A stretch of 64,000 nt of DNA from Variovorax ginsengisoli. GTDB taxonomy: Bacteria > Pseudomonadota > Gammaproteobacteria > Burkholderiales > Burkholderiaceae_C. Below the pieces are notes generated by a model. The model was not told the DNA's origin and did not search any database. It saw only the letters and a list, made by a program, of their open reading frames with translations. Made by a program: the position numbers and the translations under genes. Positions 22,901 to 33,269 of this stretch are shown here, piece by piece (position 1 is the first letter of the stretch; every line of letters begins with the position of its first letter). The DNA is taken from contig NZ_JAUSRO010000021.1 of NCBI RefSeq assembly GCF_030811835.1, forward strand, positions 19,087-83,086. Direction: 5' to 3'.

Positions 22901-23684
22901 CGCAACGCTCCTGTCGGGCGACCTCAAGCTCGCCGGCCGGCTCGATGCGCGCTTCTTCGCGCTGCTCGAAGCGATCGACGGCACCGGCTCGATCAACCGC
23001 GCCGCCCGCACGGCTGGCTACAGCTACAAGGGCGCCTGGATGCTGCTGGAAACCGCGGCCAACCTCGCCAGCGAGCCCCTTCTCGAAAGCGCCACGGGCG
23101 GCAAGGGCGGGGGCGGTACGCGGCTCACGGCCGCTGCGCACGACCTGCTCGCCGGCTGGCGCACTTTGCAAAGTCGACACCGGGCCTTCCTGCATGAACA
23201 GGAGGCCTGGCTCATCCAACAGCCGGCGCTCGCCGGCCTTCTTCGGAGAATTTCCATGAAAACCACTGCACGCAACCAGTTCGCCGGCACAGTCTCGGCC
23301 GTCGACGCAGGGCCGGTCACCACCCAGGTCACGGTCACCCTCGCTGCCGGCCAGGAGATCGTCGCCACCATGACCTCGGCCGCGGCACAACGGCTGAACC
23401 TGGCGGCGGGCAAGGAGGCGATCGCCCTGATCAAGTCATCGGCCGTGGTGCTCGTCGTCGACTTCGCCGGCTACGCACTGTCGGCGCGCAACCAGTTCGC
23501 CGGCACGATCTCGCGGGTGGAACGCGGCGCCGTGTCGTCGCTGGTGGTGTTGACGCTGCCCGGCGGTGCGCATGTCACGGCCAGCGTCACCAACGATGCG
23601 GTGGAGGCACTCGGCCTCGGGGTCGGGCAGGCCGCGACGGCGGTCTTCAAGGCTTATTCGGTGATGCTCGCCGTGGCGACCTGA
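22893..23684 (+). CDS. modE: Molybdenum-responsive transcription regulator ModE
   Basis: A 263-residue regulator: N-terminal winged helix (ARFFALLEAIDGTGSINRAARTAGYSYKGAWMLLETAANL, the LysR-like ModE HTH), then two Mop (TOBE) domains, MKTTARNQFAGTVSAVDAG and ALSARNQFAGTISRVERGA, that bind molybdate. With molybdate bound, ModE represses uptake genes and activates Mo enzymes. It fits the palindromes at 2752, 18904 and 20623. GTG 22893 overlaps the modC stop. The end overlaps the convergent ferredoxin gene by 31 bp. Confidence 0.95.
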   Translation: MADATLLSGDLKLAGRLDARFFALLEAIDGTGSINRAARTAGYSYKGAWMLLETAANLASEPLLESATGGKGGGGTRLTAAAHDLLAGWRTLQSRHRAFLHEQEAWLIQQPALAGLLRRISMKTTARNQFAGTVSAVDAGPVTTQVTVTLAAGQEIVATMTSAAAQRLNLAAGKEAIALIKSSAVVLVVDFAGYALSARNQFAGTISRVERGAVSSLVVLTLPGGAHVTASVTNDAVEALGLGVGQAATAVFKAYSVMLAVAT

Positions 23685-24004
23685 GACGCGGCCTGCGGCG
23701 CGCGCAGGCGGCTCACCGGCACGCCGTTCTCGAGATGGCTGGTGAAGATCTCGGCGACGTCGGTGGGTGCGACGCCGCTGTAGAGAATGCCTTGCGGGTA
23801 CACCAGCACGTTGGCGCCGTCGCTGCACGGTCCGAGGCAGCCTGAATAGGTGATGCCCACCTGGTCGTAGGCCTGTCGCTTCTGCAGCTCGGCCCAGAAG
23901 GCCTGCAGCACCTCGGCGGAACCCTTCGCGGTGCAGGAGCCGCGCGGATGCTGCGGCGGGCGGTTCTGGGTGCAGACGAAGACGCGTTGGGACGGGTGGG
24001 CCAT
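23654..24004 (-). CDS. Thioredoxin-like [2Fe-2S] ferredoxin
   Basis: A 116-residue ferredoxin with the thioredoxin fold. Cluster cysteines Cys11 and Cys24 (VFVCTQNRPPQHPRGSC) and Cys56 and Cys60 (YSGCLGPCSDG), followed by GANVLVYPQGILYSGV. It belongs to the Shethna-type/2FeCDFd group that binds NifDK or related proteins in Azotobacter and Clostridium. Last gene of the minus-strand nifV operon, behind the ferritin-like gene. Its 3' end overlaps modE convergently by 31 bp. Confidence 0.93.
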   Translation of the reverse strand: MAHPSQRVFVCTQNRPPQHPRGSCTAKGSAEVLQAFWAELQKRQAYDQVGITYSGCLGPCSDGANVLVYPQGILYSGVAPTDVAEIFTSHLENGVPVSRLRAPQAASQVATASITE

Positions 24005-24055
24005 GGGGTTTCCTTTTTTGACGATGGGGCTATGCGAGCGTGAAGGGCAGGGGTG

Positions 24056-24514
24056 TCAGGCCGCCATGCGGACGATCCAGGCCTGGAGGTCGCGCACGTG
24101 CGCGCTCTCCTCGCTGGCGAATTCGCGCGCCATGCGTCCCACTTCGGGGTCATTGCTGCGGCGTGCGATGTCGGCATAGAAGTCGTAGCCAGCCGTCTCG
24201 CTGGACAGTGCGAGCTCGAGCGCCGCGATGACGTCGATCAGGCCATCCACGCCTTGCCAGCTCGCGGCCTCGGGGCTGACGCCTTCCGGCCATTGGAATT
24301 CGCCGGGCGCGAGCACCGGCAGCTCCCGAAAGCCACCGCGATTCATGGCTTCTTTCAGGTGGCGACGCGAATAGAGCGCCATGCGGTCGAACAGCGCCTG
24401 CACCTCGCGGTTGCCGGCGGCACCCATGACCTGCGCGAGGTCTTCGTATTGCCGCGCCGCATCGCGTTCCAGCTGGATCGCATGCACGAGAAAGAGGTGG
24501 ATGTCGTCGATCAT
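24056..24514 (-). CDS. Ferritin-like (rubrerythrin-type) protein
   Basis: A 152-residue four-helix bundle starting MIDDIHLFLVHAIQLERDAARQYEDLAQVMG, with pairs of metal-binding Glu and His residues: YEDL, LSSETAGYDFYADI and FASEESAHVRDLQ (E-x2-H motif). It may store iron or act as an oxygen or peroxide scavenger. It starts 3 bases before the fixX stop (24517), on the same strand. Ferritin-like genes in fix clusters are recurrent but their role is not established. Confidence 0.8.
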   Translation of the reverse strand: MIDDIHLFLVHAIQLERDAARQYEDLAQVMGAAGNREVQALFDRMALYSRRHLKEAMNRGGFRELPVLAPGEFQWPEGVSPEAASWQGVDGLIDVIAALELALSSETAGYDFYADIARRSNDPEVGRMAREFASEESAHVRDLQAWIVRMAA

Positions 24515-24516
24515 GT

Positions 24517-24816
24517 CTAGCCGAACTTGAACAGGATGCCGTGGCCGCCGCGTGGGTATTCCCATTCGATGTTGCCGTGGTCGCTGCACAGGATGCGGCA
24601 GCTGCCGCACTCCAGGCAGCCGTCGGTGATCAGCGTGACGCTGCCATTGCCCTCGGTCTTGTAGCAGGCGGCCGGGCAGACGAAGGTGCAGCTCTGCACC
24701 GCGCAGTCGTTGGTGCAGACCTCCGCATCCTTGATGCGGATGTGCGGCCGGCCGGTGTCGACGCGGTAGCGGTTCTGGAACAGCTTGTCCTCGACATTGA
24801 CGGTGATCGGATTCAT
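24517..24816 (-). CDS. fixX: Ferredoxin-like protein FixX
   Basis: A 99-residue [4Fe-4S] protein of the FixABCX electron-bifurcating flavoprotein complex. It starts MNPITVNVEDKLFQNRYRVDTGRPHIRIKD and has the cysteines CTNDCAVQSCTFVCPAACY and CLECGSCRILC. The complex couples NADH oxidation to reduction of a low-potential ferredoxin for nitrogenase and quinone. Its ATG at 24816 overlaps the fixC stop (ATGA). Confidence 0.97.
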   Translation of the reverse strand: MNPITVNVEDKLFQNRYRVDTGRPHIRIKDAEVCTNDCAVQSCTFVCPAACYKTEGNGSVTLITDGCLECGSCRILCSDHGNIEWEYPRGGHGILFKFG

Positions 24817-26123
24817 CGGAAAGCCCTCCAGAGTTTGTAGGCATCGCCCACCAGGCCGCCGAGCTTGCGGCTCTTGCGAAAGCTCGAGAAGATCTCGCGC
24901 TCCTTGCTCTTCTTGTCCACGCCGTCCACGGTGATCATGGTGCGTGCGGCCTGCGCGAGCAGGTCCGGGTAGCTGGTGAAGAACTGCGGATTCTTGTGCA
25001 GCACCGCGGGCATGTCGCGGTACTTGTGCAGGTCCTTCATCACGAAGCTGTCGTCCAGCGCGTCCTTGTAGGCCTTGAGGGTGCCGGCGCGGTAACCGCG
25101 GCCCGCGGCGCGCGCCTCGATCACCGTTTCGGCCGCGAGCCGGCCGCTGGTCATCGCCAGGTTCGAGCCCTCGCGGTGCACCGCGTTCACGAACCCACCG
25201 GAGTCGCCGACGATCATCCAGCCATTGCCGTACACCTGCGGCACGGCGTGGAAGCCGCCCTCGGGGATCAGGTGCGCGCAGTACTCCTTCATCTCGCCGC
25301 CCTCGATCAGCGGGGCGATCGCGGGATGGCGCTTCATCTGCTCGAGCAGCACGTAGGGGCTGGTCTTGTTCGGGTTCTTCGCGAAGTCGCCGAGCATGCA
25401 GCCCACGCCGATGGTGAGCGACTCCTTGTTGGTGTAGAGGAAGCCGGTGCCCATCATGCCGTCGGTGATGCGCCCGACCATCTCGATCACGACGCCCGAT
25501 TCCTCACCGACGTTGAAGCGCTGGCGGATCGTCTCTTCCGGCATGAAAAGGATTTCCTTGACCGCCAGTGCCACGTTGCCGGCCTTGATCTCGCCGTGGA
25601 AGCCGGCCTTGCGCGCCAGCGTGGAATTCACCCCGTCGGCCAGCACCACCACGTCGGCATACACGTCGCCATGCTCGCGGTCGCACTGCACGCCCACCAC
25701 CTGGTCGCCGTCCATGATCAGCTGGTTGACGGTGGTCTCGCAGATCAGCAATGCGCCGGCCTCGCGCACCTTGGCGCTGAACCACTTGTCGAACTGCGCG
25801 CGGATGATGGTGTAGCGGTTGTAGGGCGGCTTGTTGTAGTCCTCGCTGCGAATGTGGGTGCCGACGAAGGAGGTCTCGTCCAACACCCACATGCGTTGCT
25901 CGATGACGTGGCGCTCCAGCGGCGCGTCGTCGCGGAAGTCGGGAATGATCTGCTCCAGCGCGTTGGCGTAGAGGATCGCGCCCTGCACGTTCTTGCTGCC
26001 CGGGTATTCGCCGCGCTCGATCTGCAGCACCTTGAGGCCGGCCTTGGCCAGGGTGTAGGCGCAGGCATTCCCTGAAGGGCCTGCACCGACCACGATGGCG
26101 TCGAACTGGGATGGCTTTCTCAT
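24813..26123 (-). CDS. fixC: FixC, ETF:quinone oxidoreductase-like subunit
   Basis: A 436-residue FAD protein. The ADP-binding fold FDAIVVGAGPSGNACAYTLAKAG is at about 8-30, and GFLYTNKESLTIGVGCMLGDF and VHREGSNLAMTSGRLAAETV follow. It passes the higher-potential electron to quinone in the FixABCX complex. Start ATG 26123 is preceded by GGAGACGTC. It starts 11 bases after the fixB stop, in the order fixA, fixB, fixC, fixX. Confidence 0.97.
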   Translation of the reverse strand: MRKPSQFDAIVVGAGPSGNACAYTLAKAGLKVLQIERGEYPGSKNVQGAILYANALEQIIPDFRDDAPLERHVIEQRMWVLDETSFVGTHIRSEDYNKPPYNRYTIIRAQFDKWFSAKVREAGALLICETTVNQLIMDGDQVVGVQCDREHGDVYADVVVLADGVNSTLARKAGFHGEIKAGNVALAVKEILFMPEETIRQRFNVGEESGVVIEMVGRITDGMMGTGFLYTNKESLTIGVGCMLGDFAKNPNKTSPYVLLEQMKRHPAIAPLIEGGEMKEYCAHLIPEGGFHAVPQVYGNGWMIVGDSGGFVNAVHREGSNLAMTSGRLAAETVIEARAAGRGYRAGTLKAYKDALDDSFVMKDLHKYRDMPAVLHKNPQFFTSYPDLLAQAARTMITVDGVDKKSKEREIFSSFRKSRKLGGLVGDAYKLWRAFR

Positions 26124-26133
26124 GACGTCTCCT

Positions 26134-27234
26134 TCAGGCGACCAGGCGCCTGCGTTGCGACAGATGCGCGGCAAAGGCCTGCGTGAGCGCCGGCAGCACC
26201 TGCAGGGCGTTGCCGACGATGCCGTAGTGCGCGAAGTCGAAGATGGGGGCATTGGCGTCGGTGTTGATCGCGACGATCACGTCCGACGCTTCCATGCCCA
26301 CGCGGTGCTGGATCGCGCCGGAGATGCCGGCGGCAATGTAGAGCTTGGGCCGCACCGTCTTGCCGGTCTGGCCGACCTGGCGCTCGGCCTCGACCCAGCC
26401 GGCCTGCACGCAAGGCCGCGTGGCGCCGACCTCGCCGCCGAGCACGCGCGCGAGTTCGAACACCAGCTTGAAGTTCTCCGGGCTTTTGAGGCCCTTGCCG
26501 CCGCTGACGATCACGTCGGCGTAGGGCAGGTTGATCTTGCTGCTGTGGGCATCGGCGATGAAGTCCAGCAGCTTGGTCACGATCTGCGTCTCGACCAGGC
26601 CCAGCGTGTCCTGCACGACCGTGCCGGTGCGGGTGGCGTCGGGCTGCGGCATGGCCATCACACGCGGCCGCACGGTGGCCATCTGCGGCCGGTAGGCCAG
26701 CGTCATGATCGTGCACAGCAGCGAGCCGCCGAAGGTCGGACGGGTCGCCGCCAGTGCCCGCGAGGCCGAGTCGATGTTGAGTTCGGTGCAGTCGGCCGTG
26801 AGGCCCGTCAGCAGCGTGGTCGCCACCGAGCCCGCCAGGTCGCGCCCCATCGAAGTCGCGCCCAGCAGCAGGATCTCCGGCTTGTAGGTGTTCACCAGGT
26901 CGGTCAGACCCTTGGTGAAAGGCTCGTTGCGGTAGCCCTTGAGCACCGGGTCGTGCACCACATAGGCTGTGTCGGCGCCGTAGGTGAAGGCTTCGGCGGC
27001 GAAGGACTCCAGCGGCTCGTCCTGTCCGCCGAGCACCACCACGCCGACCGGGCTGCCGAGCTTGTCGGCCAGCTTGCGCGCCTCGCCCAGCAGCTCCCAC
27101 GACACGCTGTGCACATGGCCGCGCTCGTGCTCGATGAAGACCCAGACGCCCTTGTAGGCCTTGAGTTCCTCGGACAGTTCGACATTGCGGCGGCCGGCCG
27201 GCCGCTTGGCCGCGGGTTGGGGTGCTTCGCTCAT
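26134..27234 (-). CDS. fixB: Electron transfer flavoprotein alpha subunit FixB
   Basis: A 366-residue ETF alpha-type subunit. The C-terminal FAD domain has GWVEAERQVGQTGKTVRPKLYIAAGISGAIQHRVGMEASDVIVAINTDANAPIFD, the standard FAD-binding motif. With FixA it forms the bifurcating flavin site. The ATG at 27234 overlaps the fixA stop (ATGA). Confidence 0.97.
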   Translation of the reverse strand: MSEAPQPAAKRPAGRRNVELSEELKAYKGVWVFIEHERGHVHSVSWELLGEARKLADKLGSPVGVVVLGGQDEPLESFAAEAFTYGADTAYVVHDPVLKGYRNEPFTKGLTDLVNTYKPEILLLGATSMGRDLAGSVATTLLTGLTADCTELNIDSASRALAATRPTFGGSLLCTIMTLAYRPQMATVRPRVMAMPQPDATRTGTVVQDTLGLVETQIVTKLLDFIADAHSSKINLPYADVIVSGGKGLKSPENFKLVFELARVLGGEVGATRPCVQAGWVEAERQVGQTGKTVRPKLYIAAGISGAIQHRVGMEASDVIVAINTDANAPIFDFAHYGIVGNALQVLPALTQAFAAHLSQRRRLVA

Positions 27235-28079
27235 GACATCTCCTTCATCAGCAGGTCGGATTCGAGCGTCGAATGGCGCGTGAAGATCTTCTGCAACAGG
27301 TTGAGCGACACGTCGCGCAGGTTGGAGACCTCGAGGTCGAGCATCTCTGCCTTCTCGCTGCGCGGCGTTGGGCCGAAGACCTTGCTCACCACCGTCGGCG
27401 AGCCCTTCAGGCCGATCTTGGAGACGTCCTCGATGCCGGCTTCTTCCTTGTTCCACCTGCGCACCGGCCAGGCCGCCGCGTGGATCATCGCGGGCAGGCC
27501 AGCGAAGCGAAGCTCGTTGGTGTTCTCCAGCATCGTGATGAGGCAGGGCAGGGCGGTACGCAGCACCTGCACGCCGCCCTCGGCGCGGCGCTCGACGGTG
27601 ATGGTGCGCCCGACCAGGTCGGTCTCGACGATGCGCGAGACGTAGGTCAGCAGTTGCAGCCCCATGCGCTTGGCGATGCCGGGGCCGACCTGCGCCGTGT
27701 CGCCGTCGATGGTCTGCTTGCCGGTGAAGACGATGTCGACGGCCTGCTCGGTCGCGATCTGCCGGATGCCGGCGGCCAGCGCATAAGAGGTGGCGAGCGT
27801 GTCGGCGCCAGCGAAGGCGCGGTCGGTGACCAGCACCGCGTCGTCCGCGCCGTAGCTGATGCACTTGCGCAGCGCCTCCTCGGCCTGTGGTGGGCCCATG
27901 CACAGCATCGTGACCTTGCCGCCGAACTTGTCCTTCAGTCGCAGGGCCTCTTCAAGCGAGAAGAGGTCGTAGGGGTTCACGATGGCCGGCACGCCCTGGC
28001 GCATGATGGTGTTGGTCACCGGATGGACGCGGATCTGCGCCGAGTCCGGGACCTGCTTGATGCAGACGACGATGTGCAT
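27231..28079 (-). CDS. fixA: Electron transfer flavoprotein beta subunit FixA
   Basis: A 282-residue ETF beta-type subunit starting MHIVVCIKQVPDSAQIRVHPVTNTIMRQGVPAIVNPYDLFSLEEALRLKDKFGG, typical of FixA. The NAD/FAD-binding domain is LCMGPPQAEEALRKCISYGADDAVLVTDRAFAGADTLATSYALAAGI. It would accept NADH electrons for bifurcation. It starts 12 bases after the nifW stop; ATG 28079 has AAGGAG 7 bases upstream. Confidence 0.97.
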   Translation of the reverse strand: MHIVVCIKQVPDSAQIRVHPVTNTIMRQGVPAIVNPYDLFSLEEALRLKDKFGGKVTMLCMGPPQAEEALRKCISYGADDAVLVTDRAFAGADTLATSYALAAGIRQIATEQAVDIVFTGKQTIDGDTAQVGPGIAKRMGLQLLTYVSRIVETDLVGRTITVERRAEGGVQVLRTALPCLITMLENTNELRFAGLPAMIHAAAWPVRRWNKEEAGIEDVSKIGLKGSPTVVSKVFGPTPRSEKAEMLDLEVSNLRDVSLNLLQKIFTRHSTLESDLLMKEMS

Positions 28080-28091
28080 GGAATGGCTCCT

Positions 28092-28430
28092 TCAGGCGGC
28101 CAGGCGTCGTGGCATCGACGTCTTCAGGCTGTCGAGCGACACGTGCTGGCGGCCGTCGGTGTCCTGGAACACCTTGAACACCTTCTCCTGCGCTGGCGTC
28201 GATGTCACGAAGTCGCCATAGGCCTTCTGCAGCAGCCCGCGGTAGGCCGTGAACATCTGCAGCTCGTCGGCCTGCGCCAGCGCCGTGTCCTGGCGGATGT
28301 ACTGGAAGAAGCGCTTGAGGATGTGCAGCCGGCTGACGTTGACCACGCCTTGGTCGAACGGCACGCCGAAGAACTGCAGGAAGTCTTCGGCCGACGAGAG
28401 CGCCTTGAGCTGTTGAAGGAAGTCTTCCAT
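28092..28430 (-). CDS. nifW: Nitrogenase-stabilizing/protective protein NifW
   Basis: A 112-residue NifW: LSSAEDFLQFFGVPFDQGVVNVSRLHILKRFFQYIRQD and TAYRGLLQKAYGDFVTSTPAQEKVFKVFQ. It is thought to bind and protect the MoFe protein during maturation or oxygen exposure. Usual length 100-120. It sits 6 bases after the cysE stop, in the nifV operon. No feature is odd. Confidence 0.95.
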   Translation of the reverse strand: MEDFLQQLKALSSAEDFLQFFGVPFDQGVVNVSRLHILKRFFQYIRQDTALAQADELQMFTAYRGLLQKAYGDFVTSTPAQEKVFKVFQDTDGRQHVSLDSLKTSMPRRLAA

Positions 28431-28436
28431 CGGGGC

Positions 28437-29216
28437 TTACTCCTGGAGTGAGGGTTGCAGAAGGGAATCGAAGCCGGGGTCGGCACAGCGGTCCGCGCAG
28501 TCGCTGCAGGGCATTTCGGCCGCCGGCCGCGCCTGCAGCGTCTCGAGTTGCGCGACGCGTTCCAGCAGGCAGGCGATGGCCTTGCCGACCGGGTCCGGGA
28601 TCAGGTGGTGGTCGAGGTCGAAGCCGTGGGTGCTGCGGCGCTGCGGCACCACCACGCGGCCCGGAATGCCGACCACGGTCGCCCCGGCAGGCACGGCCTC
28701 GATCACGACCGAATTGGCCGCGATTCGGGCGCGCTCGCCCACGGTGATCGGGCCGAGGATCTTGGCGCCGGCACCGACCACCACGCCATCGCCGAGCGTG
28801 GGATGGCGCTTGCCGGCCGACCAGCTGGTGCCGCCGAGCGTGACGCCGTGGTAGAGCGTGACGTCCTCGCCGATCTCCGCGGTCTCGCCGATCACGACCC
28901 CCGTGCCATGGTCGATGAAGAAGCGTGCGCCGATGCTGGCGCCGGGATGGATGTCGATCTGCGTGAGCCAGCGCGCGAAGAAGGACATCGCCCGGGGCGC
29001 GTAGCGCCAGCCGCGCCGCCACAACACGTGTGCCACGCGATGCAGCGCGATCGCCTGCACACCCGGATAGATGGTCCACACCTCGAGGCGGTTGCGTGCC
29101 GCCGGGTCGCGCTCCAGCACGCAGCGCACGTCGCCACGCAGCAAGGCCCACCACGATGGTTGTCGCGCCGCCGCGGGGACGGACGCGCTGCCGAGTGCTC
29201 TTGATTGCGGTGTCAT
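28437..29216 (-). CDS. cysE: Serine O-acetyltransferase, nif-linked CysE
   Basis: A 259-residue acetyltransferase that makes O-acetylserine for cysteine synthesis, and so sulfur for Fe-S clusters. The left-handed beta-helix hexapeptide region is clear: GARFFIDHGTGVVIGETAEIGEDVTLYHGVTLGGTSW, GVVVGAGAKILGPITVGERARI, GIPGRVV. The C-terminal tail with CSDCADRCADPGFD is extra. ATG 29216 has GAGG 6 bases before it; ATG 29228 overlaps the nifV stop and is the alternative. Copies of cysE next to nifV occur in other diazotrophs. Confidence 0.93.
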   Translation of the reverse strand: MTPQSRALGSASVPAAARQPSWWALLRGDVRCVLERDPAARNRLEVWTIYPGVQAIALHRVAHVLWRRGWRYAPRAMSFFARWLTQIDIHPGASIGARFFIDHGTGVVIGETAEIGEDVTLYHGVTLGGTSWSAGKRHPTLGDGVVVGAGAKILGPITVGERARIAANSVVIEAVPAGATVVGIPGRVVVPQRRSTHGFDLDHHLIPDPVGKAIACLLERVAQLETLQARPAAEMPCSDCADRCADPGFDSLLQPSLQE

Positions 29217-29224
29217 GTCCCGCC

Positions 29225-30382
29225 TCATGCCGCGATCGGGCGGACTTGAGCGCCGCCGGTGCCATGCGCATCGAGGAGGAACCGGTACAGGTCCTCGGAC
29301 GTCGGCGCTTGCTTGACGCGCATCGCGTGCTCGCGGATCTGCGCCAGCAGCCAGCTGGTGACGCCATCGTCTTGCAGCGTCACGCCCAGCGCGCCGTAGG
29401 CCTGCCGTACGGCCTGCGAGCCCGAGTGCTTGCCGAGCACGGTGCGCCGCTGGCGGCCCAGTTCCGCGGGGTCGAAGCTCTCGTAGGTCGACGCGTTCTT
29501 CAGCAGCCCATCGATGTGGATGCCTGACTCGTGCGTGAACACGGCTTCCCCGACGATGCTCTTGTTGACGGCCACGGCCCGGCCCGACGCGCGTTCGACC
29601 AGCTGCGAGATGGCGACCAGCGTCTGCGTGTCGACGCCGCAATCGGCCTGATGCAGGTGGCGCAGGCCCATGACCACTTCTTCGAGCGCGGCGTTGCCTG
29701 CGCGCTCGCCCAGGCCGTTGACGGTGGTGTTGGCATGGGTCGCACCGCCGCGCAGCGCGGCCAGCGTGTTCGCGGTCGCCAGCCCGAGGTCGTTGTGGGC
29801 ATGGATCTCGATTTCCATGTCCACCGCATCACGCAACCGTGCAATGGCTTCGTAGGTGGTGAAAGGGTCGAGCACGCCCAGGGTGTCGGCAAAGCGGAAG
29901 CGCCGTGCGCCGCAGTCCTCGGCGCGCTGTGCGACCTCGGCCAGGAAGGCAGCGTCGGCGCGTGATGCGTCTTCGGCGCCCAGTGAGATCTTTCGACCCG
30001 TGGCGACCGCGGCCTCGATCACCCGCGTGACCTGCGCCATCACCCATTCACGCGATTGCCGCAGCTTGTGCTTCAGATGAATGTCCGAGACGGGAATCGA
30101 CAGGTGGACGATGTCGGCGTTGCAGCGAAGGGCACTGGCCAGGTCCGCGTCGGTGAGACGGCCCCAGACCATCAGCTGGGCATCCGTGTGCAGGGCGGCG
30201 ATGGCATTGATGCAGTCGATCTCCTGCTCGCCCATTGCGGGAATGCCGATCTCCATCTCGCGCACGCCGGCTGCTGCAAGCGCGCTGGCGATGGCGCATT
30301 TCTCTGTCACCGTGAACGCCACGCCGGCCGTCTGTTCGCCGTCGCGCAGGGTGGTGTCGTTGATGATGAGACTGGGTGACAT
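29225..30382 (-). CDS. nifV: Homocitrate synthase NifV
   Basis: A 385-residue enzyme of the HMGL-like family that condenses acetyl-CoA with 2-oxoglutarate to R-homocitrate, the organic ligand of FeMo-co. It shows INDTTLRDGEQTAGVAF, EIEIHAHNDLGLATANTLAAL, NTTVNGLGERAGNAALEEVV and the HESGIHIDGLLKN tail. The ATG at 30382 has AAAAGGA 7 bases upstream. First gene of the operon with cysE, nifW and fixABCX, driven by the sigma-54 promoter at 30407. Confidence 0.97.
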   Translation of the reverse strand: MSPSLIINDTTLRDGEQTAGVAFTVTEKCAIASALAAAGVREMEIGIPAMGEQEIDCINAIAALHTDAQLMVWGRLTDADLASALRCNADIVHLSIPVSDIHLKHKLRQSREWVMAQVTRVIEAAVATGRKISLGAEDASRADAAFLAEVAQRAEDCGARRFRFADTLGVLDPFTTYEAIARLRDAVDMEIEIHAHNDLGLATANTLAALRGGATHANTTVNGLGERAGNAALEEVVMGLRHLHQADCGVDTQTLVAISQLVERASGRAVAVNKSIVGEAVFTHESGIHIDGLLKNASTYESFDPAELGRQRRTVLGKHSGSQAVRQAYGALGVTLQDDGVTSWLLAQIREHAMRVKQAPTSEDLYRFLLDAHGTGGAQVRPIAA

Positions 30383-30406
30383 GGGGTGTCCTTTTGCATT
30401 CGATAT

Positions 30407-30422
30407 CGCAAAGGTCATGCCA
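30407..30422 (-). promoter_or_regulatory. Sigma-54 promoter of the nifV-fixABCX operon
   Basis: The minus strand reads TGGCATGACCTTTGCG: GG and GC 10 bases apart with TTGC at -12. The transcript would start near 30396, giving a leader of about 14 bases ahead of the nifV ATG. A NifA site lies 82 bases further upstream. Confidence 0.85.
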
Positions 30423-30503
30423 TGGCTTTGGGGGCGCTGCGAGGTCTCTTTTGTCGCGTATCGGGGGACTGCTTGGGCGTGCCGGGCGTGCTGCTGTCGA
30501 GAA

Positions 30504-30519
30504 TGTTTTGTTTCGAACA
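30504..30519. promoter_or_regulatory. NifA upstream activator sequence for nifV
   Basis: TGT, ten bases (TTTGTTTCGA), ACA, a perfect site. It is in the short gap between the iscS-unit ferredoxin gene and nifV, and its distance to the -24 element is typical. Confidence 0.85.
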
Positions 30520-30526
30520 GACGCGC

Positions 30527-30862
30527 TCAGTGTTCGCGTGCGTGGTTGCGCGTGTGGCGCGGTAGCTCGATGGTGAGATCGCCATCGCGCAGCTTCACGC
30601 AGCAGGCCAGCCGCGATTGCGCGTCCAGCCCCCAGGCGTTGTCGAGCTGGTCGCTCTCCTCGTCATCGGGTGGCGCGAGCGATGCGCCGCCCGTGCGTAC
30701 GTGCACATGGCAGGTCGCGCAGGCGGCGACCATCTCGCAGGCATGTTCGATCGCGAGGCCCGCGGCGAGCATGCTCTCGCACAGCGATGCGCCGCGCCGC
30801 GCGTCGATGTCATGGCCCTCGGGGCAGAGGTCGGGGTGCGGCAGGATGTGGATGCGGGGCAT
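30527..30862 (-). CDS. fdx: [2Fe-2S] ferredoxin, Isc type
   Basis: A 111-residue adrenodoxin-like ferredoxin: MPRIHILPHPDLCPEGHDIDARRGASLCESML, then the cluster loop HACEMVAACATCHVHV and a late cysteine in SRLACCVKL. It supplies electrons to IscU-based cluster assembly or to nitrogenase. It follows hscA in the minus-strand isc run, as in canonical isc operons. ATG 30862 is 15 bases after the hscA stop. Confidence 0.93.
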   Translation of the reverse strand: MPRIHILPHPDLCPEGHDIDARRGASLCESMLAAGLAIEHACEMVAACATCHVHVRTGGASLAPPDDEESDQLDNAWGLDAQSRLACCVKLRDGDLTIELPRHTRNHAREH

Positions 30863-30877
30863 GGCGGTTGTGCGCTT

Positions 30878-32752
<1,875 letters not shown>

Positions 32753-32760
32753 ATCAAGCT

Positions 32761-32880
32761 CCCCCCCGATTCTTGCTCACTGCGTGTAGCCAGCTTCCCC
32801 CTCCAGGGGGCGCACCCAACGGCCCGGCAAAGCCGGTTCCGCGGGTGCCCACGAACGTGCTTCGCTTGGCTCGCAGGTTG
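32761..32880 (+). repeat. GC-rich palindromic intergenic repeat before hscA
   Basis: About 120 bp with CTTCCCCCTCCAGGGGGC and GGCCCGGCAAAGCCGGTTCC, near-identical in layout to the element at 10046. It occupies the place where hscB usually lies, between iscA and hscA. Confidence 0.8.
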
Positions 32881-32896
32881 CAGCGGCGTGCGCAAG

Positions 32897-33220
32897 TCAT
32901 ACAGCGAAACTTTCGCCGCAGCCGCAGTTGGCACGCGCGTTCGGGTTGCTGAACTTGAAGCCTTCGTTGAGGCCTTCGCGCACGAAGTCGAGCTCGGTGC
33001 CGTCGAGCATGCCGAGGCTGCGGCGGTCGACGATCACGGTGACGCCGTGGGTTTCGAAGCATTCGTCGTCGGCATTGGCTGCATCGACGAACTCCAGCGC
33101 ATAGGCAAAGCCCGAGCAACCGCTGGTTTTCACGGCCAGGCGCAGGCCGAGCCCGCTGCCGCGCTTGGCCAGAGATTTCTCGACGTGCCGCGCGGCGGCC
33201 GGGGTGAGGGAAACACTCAT
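32897..33220 (-). CDS. iscA: Iron-sulfur assembly protein IscA
   Basis: A 107-residue A-type carrier with three conserved cysteines, TSGCSGFAYAL and NCGCGESF: the C-x60-70-C-G-C pattern. It starts MSVSLTPAAARHVEKSL. A-type proteins carry Fe or Fe-S to target proteins. One of two adjacent A-type carriers in the isc run, with a palindromic repeat on each side. Confidence 0.9.
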   Translation of the reverse strand: MSVSLTPAAARHVEKSLAKRGSGLGLRLAVKTSGCSGFAYALEFVDAANADDECFETHGVTVIVDRRSLGMLDGTELDFVREGLNEGFKFSNPNARANCGCGESFAV

Positions 33221-33269
33221 GATTGGCTCCTAGGCGCGATCTCCGCGCTTCAAACGATCTGTTCCAGAG

